A stretch of DNA of 64,000 nucleotides, taken from Chaetoceros tenuissimus. Taxonomy: Eukaryota; Bacillariophyta; Thalassiosirophyceae; Chaetocerotales; Chaetocerotaceae. Location: contig BLLK01000028.1 of NCBI GenBank assembly GCA_021927905.1, positions 1 through 64,000 of the forward strand. The letters are read 5' to 3'. Of this stretch, positions 18,163 through 29,200 are shown one piece after another; the first letter of the stretch is position 1; each line of letters starts with the position of its first letter. Both the position numbers and the translations under genes were made by a program. The notes beneath the pieces are model-generated. The model was given only the letters and a program-made list of their open reading frames with translations, searched no databases and had not been told where the DNA came from.

Positions 18163-18657
18163 TTTTCTTTAAAAATGAGATAGGTTTTGTTGTAGAGAGA
18201 AGTTTGGAAAAGAAAATGAAAAAATGAGCATTTTTTCGATGACGAAAAATAAAGATTCGTGGCTAGGATTTCATCATTTTATAATCCCAGTCAAAAATGG
18301 GATTCGGAAAAATTTGTAAGAACAATTCACGTATCATTTTCGATTTCCATATTTGAATATTGCAAAAACATAATCGTCATTTACGTTATGGTTAATAATT
18401 GACTGGGTCTGCATCCCATGAATCATCATCATTTTTGATTGAATTTTTTATCAATTCATTAGTTTGAAATCGAATTCGACGTGCACCCTTCCATCATTGC
18501 TTGCATTTCTCACTAGTATATCCATATATCCATCAAAATTACCGTCGCAAGAACCTAGCATTCTTCCATCATTGAGTTTTGAATCATTGCTGATACCTTC
18601 TGGTGAACCGGATCAACATAGGTTGAGAAATGATTCTACTAACTGGAAACACACGAT
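18163..18657. other. AT-rich spacer upstream of the dioxygenase-like gene
   Basis: It contains paired phrases such as AATCCCAGTCAAAAATGGGATT (an imperfect palindrome at about 18282-18303). The minus-strand promoter of the gene at 17065 must lie here. No coding sequence was recognised. Confidence 0.4.
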
Positions 18658-19100
18658 CAAGAGAGATACTGGTAGCTATTTGTCACCGCAGAAGCATGGT
18701 GCAAACGGAATGTACATTCCGTGGAAAGCATGTTACTGAAGAGAAATACTGCTGGTAGCTAGTTGTCGCTGTGGCGTATGAGTTATGAGAAGTTACCGCT
18801 GGTAGTTAGAAGTCACAGCAGAAGCATGTTACTGAAGAGAGATACCGCTGGTAGTTAGAAGTCACAGCAGAAGCATGTTACTGAAGAGAGATACCGCTGG
18901 TAGCTAGTTGTCAACACGGAAGCATGCGAGTGAAGAGAGATACCGCTGGTAGCTAGTTGTCAACACGGAAGCATGCGAGTAAAGAGAAGTTCCCGTTTGT
19001 AGCTAGTTGTCAACACGGAAGCATGGTACGAGCGAACTGTGCTCTACGCTAGCTAGTTGTGGGACGAATGCGAGTGGAGAGGTACTGTAGCTAGAAGTTG
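18658..19100 (+). repeat. minisatellite, about 49-bp unit
   Basis: Some eight to nine diverged units of about 49 bases carry the core ACCGCTGGTAGCTAGTTGTC and GGAAGCATGCGAGTGAAG. The middle units (18840-18990) are nearly identical and the outer ones degenerate. It is non-coding in any consistent frame. Confidence 0.85.
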
Positions 19101-19460
19101 CAATGAAAGGGATCTTGTCTGTGATGATGTGATGCCCTACTTCACATATTCCATTTTTGTGCACAAATACATGGCTGCCTAACACAGGAACTCTTAGTTC
19201 GCAGTCATGACTCTCGGTTGATTGTTGGTGCGTTTTGCATCAAAGAGCGATCGTACGTATATATGTGTACTGCAGCAGTGTCGAGAGTCGTTGTCGTTCC
19301 ACATCCATTGCATCATGTTGATATTGAGCATGATATGCAATCACGATTGGATTCTAAAGATAGAATGAAATGTAATTACATTTCAAATCACATCACGCTA
19401 GAAAAGAATTCTTTTTTATTTATTCATTGCATCGGGGATTACAAGAATAAAAGGATTACA

Positions 19461-19550
19461 TTACCCTTCTTCACAATTCTTCAACGCATTTTCTATTTTC
19501 TCAGTGCGTCTTGATCGGCCTTTAGTAGCAGGAATCGACTTTCCATATAT
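19461..19550 (-). pseudogene. lysine-rich protein tail with polyadenylation-like signal
   Basis: A minus-strand frame ends KGRSRRTEKIENALKNCEEG and stop, followed by AATAAATAAA about 40 bases on (19417-19426). It looks like the end of a gene whose front part is missing, because the adjoining DNA is the LOR C-terminal half on the opposite strand. It could be the other end of the fragment at 9806-10281. Confidence 0.3.
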
Positions 19551-19790
19551 CTTTTCGGCTCTCTTGGTGACTTTATTGATAGAAATTTTGTTATGCGTAA
19601 TGAAGAAGGGGTAATCGTTGCAAAAGTACAAAAAGATGGTATTGTTCAATTTGATGCATTCAATCACTATCAGGTTCAAGTTGCTCCAGGTATGGATGCA
19701 ATGCTTGTTTTGGCTTGTACTTGTGCCATCGATGAAGAATTTGATGAGGAGCATGCCAAAAAGAGAGCCGAAAGAGCAGAGGAGGAATAA
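19515..19790 (+). pseudogene. LURP-one-related (LOR) C-terminal fragment
   Basis: From about 19551 the frame encodes the last third of a LOR barrel: GSLGDFIDRNFVMRNEEG, VIVAKVQKDG, DAFNHYQVQVAPGMDAML and LACTCAIDEEFDEEH. It has no start and no upstream N-terminal half nearby. It completes the truncated LOR gene at 9231-9860 without overlap or gap in the family pattern, and on the same strand. It is therefore probably the displaced 3' half of that gene. Confidence 0.72.
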
Positions 19791-20568
19791 GGAATGCACA
19801 CATTAGAAATAGCGGAAAAAGTATAGATAAAGGTACTCATTTCAATGAGGTATCGATGCAATATCAGTTAGGGTTTACAACTACATAACTAGGTTGTTAT
19901 TATACCGATCGTTATAATGCAGCGCTTGTATGGTTTCAACGAGATTTTGTACATTCTTTGTTGATATAGACTGTATTACTTCATGTTTTCATGATAAGAG
20001 GTTGTTCATGTGATATGGATTCCATCTTCAAATATTGCATTGTAAAATCATACTTAGATGCATGAAAATGATGTTGTTCTTTTATATTGGAGAGTAACCC
20101 CTTTCATTTGCCATCCTTTGTGCTGTTGGAGCAAACACTCAAGTATTTTACAAATGAAAAATGATCACAAATCAAAAATATAGTTTCTTTCTACTTTAGA
20201 CATAGTTATTTTTTCCCCTTTATGAACGCTATCGATGAATGATGATTAAAAACAAATGGACTCAAAATTATAAAAAGTCGTATAAGTCAATTTTCATCTT
20301 CAAGTAGGACATAGCACACATTATAGCGCAAACATGGAAGAATTGTAATGGACGGAAAATCCAGGAGCACGCCACACACTCTATTTCTATCGTATACATC
20401 TATTACACCCACCCACCACCAAAACACCTATCACAAATACTAGTAGGCTTCCAAGGATACAGGCTATCTCAAACAAGGTTTCGTCAAGCACTTTATAAAA
20501 CAACAACGAACATATAAAGTTAGTGATTGTCGACATACACTCAAATAGTAAAATTCAAACTCGTAAAT
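19791..20568. other. spacer without recognised gene
   Basis: AT-rich DNA with no coding frame that I can support. The part before 20569 should contain the promoter of the thioredoxin-like gene. Confidence 0.4.
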
Positions 20569-21273
20569 ATGAAGTTCTTCGGATTAATTTTCTTTATTCA
20601 AGCTTTCATGGGATCTGGTTTCCAGTCAGTGATTTCTTCTTCAAGAAATCGAATCACTCTGTATAGTTCAAATTATTCAGGAAGCGGAAAGGAATCCTTT
20701 ATTCTAAAAGAATTTAGCCAACAAACTGATCTTGAGGACATTGTAAAACTGGCGAGCGCACCGCTTCCAGAAAGGCCAGATGGTATAGTTACAGTCGCGA
20801 AATATTCTTCAACCACAAGAGAAAATTGCAGAAGTACAGAAGATCAATATGAGCAGCTAGCTAGAAAAAATCCAGCGACATTGTTTTTGCGATGTTTTGA
20901 AGAATACGAAAACGCGAGTATGTTGATAGCAAATGCACAGATTACAGTTTTTCCTACATATGATGTTTTTTACTTGGGAACTAGAGTAGCAAGAGTAGAA
21001 GGTGATGTTGTAGAGCTAGAGAAAGTGCTGAATAATTTTCAGATGTTAAATTCAAAGTTAGATCTATTTTCAGAAAGTGCAGATAATGAGAGAAGACTCG
21101 CATGGGGTGATGGAAAGATTCAAGGTTTTGATGGTTCGACACCACGGACCACTGCCCGTTTCATTTCTGGATACGACTGGAACGTCGATGGAGGAGCTTT
21201 CGACAATGCAGCACAAAAGGCAGAAGATGACTTTGGCGATTATTGGGGCAATTGGTCACCTGAAGATAAATGA
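20569..21273 (+). CDS. plastid-targeted thioredoxin-like protein lacking a CxxC site
   Basis: The start is chosen at the ATG at 20569, which gives a signal peptide (MKFFGLIFFIQAFMGSGFQS). The 234-residue product has a thioredoxin fold at about residues 70-165: GIVTVAKYSSTTRENCRSTE, ATLFLRCFEE, the cis-proline segment ITVFPTYDVFYLGTRVARVEG and a final helix. The usual WCGPC is replaced by TRENCRS, leaving one cysteine, so classical dithiol exchange is unlikely. A binding, scaffold or monothiol role is inferred. The C-terminal 60 residues are acidic and aromatic. It converges with the gene at 21419. Confidence 0.72.
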   Translation: MKFFGLIFFIQAFMGSGFQSVISSSRNRITLYSSNYSGSGKESFILKEFSQQTDLEDIVKLASAPLPERPDGIVTVAKYSSTTRENCRSTEDQYEQLARKNPATLFLRCFEEYENASMLIANAQITVFPTYDVFYLGTRVARVEGDVVELEKVLNNFQMLNSKLDLFSESADNERRLAWGDGKIQGFDGSTPRTTARFISGYDWNVDGGAFDNAAQKAEDDFGDYWGNWSPEDK

Positions 21274-21418
21274 GCAGAAAAGTTTCATCCAGTGCTAAGA
21301 TGTCTAGAGAAAAGTTACCCTAACTCTAATCCTAGGCATAACAAGTTCAAGTATGCGTCTTTGAAATAATCTTGATACTTTACGGCTCAATTTCTACCTT
21401 GCTGTGTTTCAATTTACT

Positions 21419-22069
21419 TTATTGATTTCTCTCTGAAATGGTCAAGTACCTTCCAAACAATTCAACTGCACCAGCTGCAAGACTTCCAACAATATATAAC
21501 ACAAATACCCACTTTGTCACTTCTTCCAGAATTGGGTTCATACCATTTGATGATTTGTAAGTATCTGGGAATGTCAAAACATCTTCTGCCTTTTCAAGCT
21601 TTACCCACTTGTTATTGTTTTTTAAACGAATTCCATCGACGTCTGCATATTTCTGAGCCGCCCTATTCGTCCCAGCTGATTCCCAGTGTCCCTCTAGCAA
21701 TTCACTATAGATAGTGCCATCATCATTTATAATCCCATCAAATTTCGATGTTCTAGACCCAAATTTTTCTTGTTCTTTTTGACTACAACCTCTTGCAATT
21801 GGGTCACCTTCATTTCCTACGTCTGATCCTGTAAAGGTGAATCTAGTTCCATCTGGTGAAACATCAATATTTCTAATACAATATGGATGGATAGGATCTG
21901 CAAAATATCCCTCATACACGGAGTTAGGTTGTTCCGAAGGAACAATGGAACTTGATAATATTAGGATTTCATTGGACCCTTCAAGTGTAGAAGCAATTGC
22001 ATGCTGTTGTGGAAAAAGGAAAATTGATGAAGCTAGAGTAAGCCTGACAACTTGGTTCCGGCGCGCCAA
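21419..22069 (-). CDS. unknown protein with twin-arginine-like signal and C-terminal membrane segment; 5' exon not found
   Basis: About 215 codons are open, but the only in-frame ATG is near the C-terminus, so at least one upstream exon should exist. The visible N-terminus, RRNQVVRLTLASSIFLF followed by AIAS, resembles a thylakoid Tat signal and cleavage site; a plastid transit part would come from the missing exon. The middle holds YFADPIHPYCIRNIDVSPDG and LLEGHWESAG. A hydrophobic helix (WVFVLYIVGSLAAGAVELF) lies near the end. I do not recognise the family. Thylakoid location is inferred. Confidence 0.5.
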   Translation of the reverse strand: MARRNQVVRLTLASSIFLFPQQHAIASTLEGSNEILILSSSIVPSEQPNSVYEGYFADPIHPYCIRNIDVSPDGTRFTFTGSDVGNEGDPIARGCSQKEQEKFGSRTSKFDGIINDDGTIYSELLEGHWESAGTNRAAQKYADVDGIRLKNNNKWVKLEKAEDVLTFPDTYKSSNGMNPILEEVTKWVFVLYIVGSLAAGAVELFGRYLTISERNQ

Positions 22070-22124
22070 AAAAAATCATAAGTCCGGCTGTCGTAATCAG
22101 ATTTCACTTTTTAGCACGGTTTTG

Positions 22125-22147
22125 GAAAGCTCTCGACGAGAGCTTTC
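22125..22147. repeat. perfect 23-base palindrome
   Basis: Arms of 11 bases, GAAAGCTCTCG and CGAGAGCTTTC, are separated by a single A. It lies just upstream of the minus-strand gene at 21419 and could be a binding site or hairpin in its 5' region. Confidence 0.8.
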
Positions 22148-23050
22148 GATTGAGGTACTGTTCGAATCAATCCAATAGAAACTCGATGATTTATAAAACA
22201 AAAACTATAATCCAAAGTCTGACTGAAAATTAGGATTTCCTGACTTATTTGGTTACATACATTTCCGTAACAAAGTGCTAAAAATAGGGGTAAAAATGCA
22301 TTTATTACTCCATTTGAGCATTTAATACGCACTCTTTTGTATATTATTACTTGAAGTTGCTATTTGATGCATGATTATAAGTATGTTTATAATATATTAT
22401 AGTTCTATTCAAAAGAATTTGCCCTTCCTCTATATGTTGGCATGCATATCTCGACTGCCCCGAGTTCCTAGTCTTTCGCAGATTTTTGAATATTTTCAAA
22501 ACCAACCCAACAAAGTTTAAAATATATGCAAAAACATTTCAAAATGAAAGTAAGCTTTGATATTAGCTTTAACTTGAAATTATGATGGGGTTGATGATGT
22601 CTCATAATGATTTGATAACCAATTTGATCAAATAGCCCAAAATTTGTTCTTTTGACCAATGACCTCACACTGTTTTGAGCAAGTTATGCGTTAGTGTATG
22701 TCTGTAATGTGTGTAACCACTGCCCAGTTGAGAACAGTAGAAGTATATTTATGCACATAATTGAATCATCGCATGGTATATCAAAGATATAGGCACACTT
22801 CTCTACATTTCATAGAAAAGGATTAAGGCAACTCTAAATTTACAGTGATCAACAGATCACACGTACTTCATCGTATGTACAGATGAGAATTTTCAATATT
22901 TTGGGAGCAGCGATTGATAGAAGTCAATTTTTATTGCAGAAATGAAAAGATCTCAGTGAGACGAATCGATAGGTACCCAGACATGTACTGAGAAACTAAA
23001 ATTGATGGAGAAAAAAATTGTTGAAGTTTATCGCGTAGCTAGTTAGGCAG
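22148..23050. other. spacer without recognised gene
   Basis: AT-rich DNA with no supported coding sequence. Confidence 0.35.
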
Positions 23051-23100
23051 ATCCCAAAATCCCGAAAACCAAATAAGTAAGTCCACCAAATATCTCCGGC

Positions 23101-23361
23101 TTACTCTAATAGCACCGATATTGTGGATTTAGGAATTAGTTGCTTCGACGTGTTTTTAGGTACCACGTCACCACTTGTTGATAAGGCAGCTACCTCAGCC
23201 ATGTGCAGTCTCGATGCCGCAATCGACCTGGAAGAATCGAAATCATTTTCTACACATAGTCTCCTCTGTCCAACACCAACACTTCCAAAATGATGAAAAG
23301 CATCCACGCAACCAACGCCAAACGCGAGATGCAGTATAAGTACATGGATTAGCTTTATCAT
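23101..23361 (-). CDS. small plastid-targeted protein, possibly first exon or frame-interrupted
   Basis: An 86-residue frame starts with a signal peptide (MIKLIHVLILHLAFGVGC) and a VDAF-HHF site typical of diatom plastid precursors. It stops in LLE at a GTAAG that could be a splice donor. Alternatively, the next frame continues directly with SKPEIFGGLTYLVFGILGSA and stop, a short hydrophobic membrane-like tail. Without a frame change the product would lack any mature domain. A small single-span thylakoid subunit is possible; the family is not recognised. Confidence 0.45.
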   Translation of the reverse strand: MIKLIHVLILHLAFGVGCVDAFHHFGSVGVGQRRLCVENDFDSSRSIAASRLHMAEVAALSTSGDVVPKNTSKQLIPKSTISVLLE

Positions 23362-24246
23362 ATTTCATTTATCTTGGTGTCAAGACGGCTTCAATCATTT
23401 GCCCTTTGCATGTCTTTCTTTTAGACGATCAAGTGAGATGGTGATTGATTCATTCCAAAAGTTGCGTGGTGAAAGATCTGACGAATGTCCAGTCCCATCT
23501 CCATCTTTGAAAAGATGTGACTCAAAAACTTAATGGGATAGTCAAGAGAAAGGTTTTGAGAAGGGGAGTAGGTATCTTTCTATTTCCACCCCCTTTGTCG
23601 TCAACCTGTGAGGGATCTTCCCAAATTCAACTTCAAGTCCCGTAGTGTGAAAGGCCAACAAAAGTTCACTCTCGTTGTCTCCACGAGGCCATCACCTCGT
23701 GAAACTGTTAAGACGCAAGAGCATCGATACCTTTGTTAAGAGGTTTTGCTTCGAGGTTGCGTTGACCAGTTGCTGCATATCATAGTTGATTGATAGAGTT
23801 ATTTCTCTACTTTCTCGCAGGTTGTTGTTGGATTGTGTATAATTGGTTTCACAGACACAATAGAACATTGCGAAATTGCTGGAAGTTTTGCACGAGGCAG
23901 GAAGTTTTGTAAAAAACCAACTCGTAGCTAGCCAGAGAGGGTCTTATCTTTCAAAAGATAGTGTATTGCATATTGTATATATATATATGCATACACATTG
24001 ACGATTTGAATAACCTTATCTTCTTAGACTGAATTTCTACATTTTTCCCATCATCACTTGAAGTTTGTACGAAGACTGACAAATCACACACTATTTATAA
24101 TGAACAATCAAAATGGTAAGTATAGAGATGCTTTAAATACAGATGATAGTTATGAAATATTTAATTTATGTTTCAAAATCACGGTTGTTCTAACTTTTTT
24201 CTACTTGAACTTGGATCACCTAGTGCAACAGCCAATCTTCGCACCC
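23362..24246. promoter_or_regulatory. divergent upstream region of the aureochrome gene and the small plastid gene
   Basis: It holds a TATATATATATGCATACACA tract near 23976 and an upstream ATG at 24100 followed by a donor-like GGTAAGT. A 5' exon and intron before 24231 are therefore plausible. No other gene was seen. Confidence 0.4.
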
Positions 24247-25759
24247 ATGTCGCAACAAGGCAGAGGGGTAAGTACTCTGTGCTGGTCATAACCAATTATG
24301 TATTATACTCGTTCTCTAACTGATTAATTAAATTCTCATTTTATAGATGTTTGATAATGACATTGATCTGAGTGATATATTTGCGGAATATTTGAACGAT
24401 GGTGGAGCTGACCCTCTCACAACGTTTAGTCCATATAATGGAATGCAGATGCAACAAAACACACAAGGGATGCAGAATACAAATCAGGGTCCAGTAATGC
24501 TACCAACTGGAGGAATTCGTACATCTTTCCATACTGGAGCTATGCCCAACATGCAACAACCTCAACAGCAAATGATGCAGCAAGTTCAACAAGGTATGCC
24601 AGTTCAGCAGTTTCAAATGCAAAATCCTATGCAACAAGATAATCAGCAATACCAATTTCAAGCACAACAGCAGATGCAGGAGCATGTACAAAAGAAACAA
24701 AGGCTTGACGATCAGCAACAGTTTCAACATACTACGCAACAAGCTGCTGTGCCTAGTAATGTCAGTACATCTGGGAGTGGGATCACAGGGAGACTTGGTT
24801 ACAATGTCCAAGGTGGACAGATCACTATGCCCACAAACAACAATAACCAAATGGTCACTGGGTCAAATGTGTCTTCCGCGCAGAATGGAGTCAATTTGCC
24901 TATTGGTGTGGGTATCCGAGTTGGAGGCATTAATACACAAGCTGGTGTAGCTCAAGCTGGAGGGAATACTCTGCAGTATGGAAATATGCCCGCTCAACAA
25001 CAAATGACAAACACTTCCCAAGGAATGGGAATGTGGACTAGCGGTGGGTTGTCAGAACAAGCTGTGGCAGAAAGGAGACAACGTAACAGAGAGCATGCTA
25101 AGCGAAGTAGAGTTAGAAAGAAGTTTTTGCTTGAATCTCTTCAGGCTGAAGTTAGAGAATTGCAAATTGAAAACGATAATCTGAGGATGGTCGTTCAATC
25201 AAAAATACCTCAGCATGCACAACAAATTATTAATGAATGTTGTAAGAAGAGTCCATTGTTTGAGGATGAGAAGAGCGGTGAAAGCAAGGAAGATGCAAAG
25301 AAGATTGAACTTGTCAACTCCGACTTCAGTCTCATTGAAAGTCTTACCTCAGGACAACAAAATTTTGTTCTTTCAGATCCTAGGCTACCAGATAATCCGA
25401 TTGTATATGCTAGTGAAGGATTTTATCAACTGACTGGATATACTCGTGAACAAGTATTAGGACGCAACTGTCGTTTCCTGCAGGGGCCAGGAACCGATCC
25501 AAAGGCAGTCGATGTCATCCGTACGGCTGTAGCTAACGGTACAGATGCAACGACATGTCTTCTTAACTACAAAGCCGATGGAACTCCTTTCTGGAATCAG
25601 TTTTTCGTTGCTGCCCTTCGTGACTCTGATAACTGTATCGTGAACTATGTTGGAGTTCAGTGTGCTATAGACCCAGAAGCAGGTGCCAACGCGCTTGAAG
25701 ATAAGGTCAATTCTGTTCTTCCGTTAGCAAATAAGGATGATGCCTCCGAGAAGAAGTAA
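24247..25759 (+). CDS. AUREO: aureochrome: bZIP transcription factor with C-terminal LOV blue-light receptor
   Basis: I read exon 1 as 24247-24267 (MSQQGRG), a 79-base GT-AG intron, and exon 2 as 24347-25759. This gives about 477 residues. Residues 30-250 are rich in Gln, Asn and Met. The bZIP follows (RRQRNREHAKRSRVRKK, then leucine heptads in LQAEVRELQIENDNL). The LOV domain comes next, with the flavin-adduct cysteine in GRNCRFLQGP and the FMN contacts NYKADGTPFWNQ. This order, bZIP before LOV, is unique to aureochromes of stramenopiles. These are nuclear light-regulated transcription factors. An upstream non-coding exon is possible. Which paralogue it is cannot be told from the window. Confidence 0.95.
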
Positions 25760-26212
25760 CAAGGTTGAGCTAAGAGATGACATAATCGGGGACTAGGATT
25801 TGCAGCTGAAGGCGCAGAAGGGAACTACAAAGTTTTTAGAAATGCGTATTTAAATTGAAATAAAATGATTTTATTACTTTGATCATGATAATTCTCTTTT
25901 TTTGCCAATAACTTTTGATGAGATGAGTTCTAACAATGTCGTACAGACACTGTGTCTGGCAATATCTCTAGCCACAATAGGAGCTGAACCCTCTACCACC
26001 AACACAAAACCTCTTCCAATTTCCAATCTTCTAATGAAAGTAAACGAAAGCACAAGAACATAAATATAAGGAGACTATTTCGTCTTTGTGTATTGAATAC
26101 ATTTCAAGCTGATCATATTGGAAGTCTTGTTTCTTTTGTGCAGAGAGTTCTGAGCTTTGTTTGAAAAAGATTTCGTAGGTATTCAAGTCTTAGTGCACAT
26201 CCTTGAATCACC
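25760..26212. other. intergenic spacer
   Basis: 3' region of the aureochrome gene and presumed promoter of the nucleoporin gene. No coding sequence was seen. Confidence 0.4.
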
Positions 26213-29200
26213 ATGTCTGGACAAAATCCGACAGATCCACAGCAGCAAGGAGAGGGTACATCAGCAGCAACATCGGCTATCGCACAGGCGAATGCTCTAA
26301 ATGCAAATTTGTTAGCCTCTCAAGCTGAGCGTTCTTATGCTAATCTTGAATCTAAGAATCAAGAGCTCACTGAAAAATGTCAGTCGCATCAAACAACAAT
26401 TGCTTCTCTGAACGATAAGATCCTTGAATTGCAACAGGAATTGAAGATCAAATCTGAAGAATCTGACAAACTCCAAGGAAAGAGTAAAGAGAATGCGAAG
26501 AGATTAGAGACCTCTCAAGAGCGTGAAAGAGACGCTAATGAGCGTATGGCAAGGATTGATGTTGAGGCGGATTCACTTCGTCAAGAAATTAGGTAAGGTC
26601 GACGAGTAATATCTCCTCTTTGAAATGACTATACATTTTCACTTATCCGACGGTCATTTTCTCTTGCAATCACAGTCGTCTTAACGCAAAGAATAGTGCT
26701 CTTGCAGCCCAAATCACAGAACTTGAATCTTCAACTACCTTGACATCGTCCTCTACCGCTCCTCTTCAATTTGAAAATACCAGACTCAAAACTGAACTTG
26801 CCTCCCTCAACTCTCATGTGCAGTGGCTCGAATCTGAATTAAATACAAGATCTGAGCAAGTATCTCAAGATAAAATCAAGAACGCGAAATTGATCCAGTC
26901 GCAACGTCAAGAGTTGAATGAAATGAAATGTGACTACGATGAAGTCTTGTCGACAGTTTCTACTTTGTCTATGCAGAATGAGAGCTACCGATTGAGGCTC
27001 GAAAATAGTCAGAGATTGTTGTTGGAAAAAGAGCAAGATCACAACGATATTCTGCATGAATTGCGGTTAGAAGCGCAGTCAGAAAGACGTCTTGTTGCAC
27101 TACACAAGGAGAATACTGCAAGAGTTGAAGAAAGATACAATGATGCAGTAAGGGAAATAAAGAGTATCAAGGCTTTGGCAGCAGCAGCCGAAAAAGACAG
27201 AGAAGAAGACATACTTTTAATTAGAAACGATGTCGAGAAGGAGTTTGTGAAGAATGTAGAGGAGGTCGAGAAAGAAGCTCAGAAGAAAATCATGGATATC
27301 CAAAAGCAACTTGATGATGTAATCATGGAAAAGAATCAACTTGAAGATACTTTTATGCGTGGAAATACTGCGACATTGACTGATGGTCAGAATCAAGGCC
27401 AAATCTTACAACTCACTGAAGGTGAACCCATGACTCTGACGAAATTATATGAAAAGCTTGCGGATGCGAAGGATGAAGCGAGAAAAGAAAGAGCTGAGAA
27501 GAAGCGTCTTGAGCTTTACTTGGAGAGGGTACAAAAAGAAGTAGAGAGTGCTGCACCAAGGCAGCGTCAAGAGCGAAAGGAGTATGAGCTTGCTATGACA
27601 CAAAATCAAGAAATGCATAGTAGATTGAATGAAGCCTGGGAGGAAAGTAACACTGTACGAAGAGAACTTCAGCAGGTACAGAGGGAGCTGACTGATACTT
27701 CTAGAGAGTGTCATGAATTACGCTTGGAAAATAAGGACTTGGCTCAACAAGTACAGACCCTTTTGCAAAAATCTTTGAATGGAGAAGATTTAGCAGCAGA
27801 AATCCAAGACCAGAATAATCGCTTGTTGAAGGAACATCATCGTATGTCAACAACTATATCTGAACTCCAAGAGAAACTTGATAGTGACAATATCCAGCAG
27901 AAACTTGAAGAACTAGAAGCCATTAAGGAAGAAAGGGAAAACCAAGCGAGGCTTGTAACAAATATTGTTCAACAAAGGGATTTGTATCGTGCTCTTTTGA
28001 ATAAGAACGACCAAGCTCTTCTTACAGAGTACGGTGCTGACGGAGCAATTGTAGCTGCAAAAGATCAGATTGAGAAATACACAGCGGTAGAGGCAAAGAA
28101 TAGGAACCTAGAGGACTCTATGGCAGAATTAAATGCTGATCTTGTTTCTATGACTAACATCAAAACTGGTTTAGAAGAAAGACTAGCCCGTCTTGATGCG
28201 CATTCCAACGAATTATCAGTAGCGAATACTCGTCTTCAAGGTGAACTTTCATCTGCATTTGCTGCAGTTGCTCGTAGTAAAGCTACTGCTGAGTATCATG
28301 TTGAGAAGGTAACAAGAATTGAAGACGCATTAGAAAATGCAAGGTCGGAACTTTCACGAACAAATGAGGAAAAGAGAAGTCTCCAACGCGTGAATGAAGA
28401 GTTGCAGTCCGCATTATCTACATCCAGAGGCGAGCGTTCTAGTTTGGAAGAACAATTAAGACAGGCTAATGTACAAGTCAGACTTGCAACATCTAATATT
28501 CAGACTTTGAAGGAGGCTGAAGCAAGGTTGAATGCTGAAAATGCGTCTTTACGTTCTGAGCTTTCAAGACATGTTGCTCTTCATGAATCAATGCAAAAGA
28601 TTGAAGCTAGTCTTTCGACCTCCGATGACACGCTTCGTCAAAAGTACGAAGATGATATTGCACAGCTAGCCTCGACACTTTCTACTGAGAAATCAGACCT
28701 CAAGATGCAGATAGAAAAATTACAAAATCTCGTGGAGGATGCCAACTTACGTGTACAAGCTGCCGAAAAAGAAAAAGAACAAGCTCTGTTGAAGGCAAGT
28801 GAGTCAAAAGACAGTCTTATTCGAGCTATTGAAGAGCGAAAGACCGTAGATGACAAGATAAAGTCACTTGAAAGCGATCTGAATGCTGCGAAAATAAAGC
28901 TAGGAGAAGCGAATGTTGACAAAAGCGAACAAGAAAAGTTTGAGGACCTACAAAATGAACTCGCAAGTGTGAAGGCCGAACTTGATGCCGCCAACAAAAA
29001 GATCATTGACTACAAGTCGATGGCGCAGACTAGCGAAGAAACCTTGACAAGTGCTAATACAGCAAGCCAAGAAATCAAGAAAGCGGCTTTGGACCAGATC
29101 AAGCAGCTTCAAAGTGAATTGAAGATTGCCACCGAAACTGGTAAAATGAGACAAGATGCCCTAGAGGCTCTTTCAAGTGATTTGTCTACCAGTCGAAGTG

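Larger units (their letters stand above)
9803..19550. other. about 9.7-kb segment lying between the two halves of the LOR gene
   Basis: Both edges are placed by where LOR-family similarity stops (about 9802) and resumes (about 19551). The segment carries an acidic coding fragment, two Fe(II)/2-oxoglutarate-dioxygenase-like genes, an inverted-repeat element, a repeat protein, a hypothetical exon and a minisatellite. I found no inverted repeats and no convincing target duplication at the edges. No integrase, polymerase or capsid gene was recognised. Alternatives to an insertion are an exceptionally long intron or a rearrangement. Confidence 0.55.
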
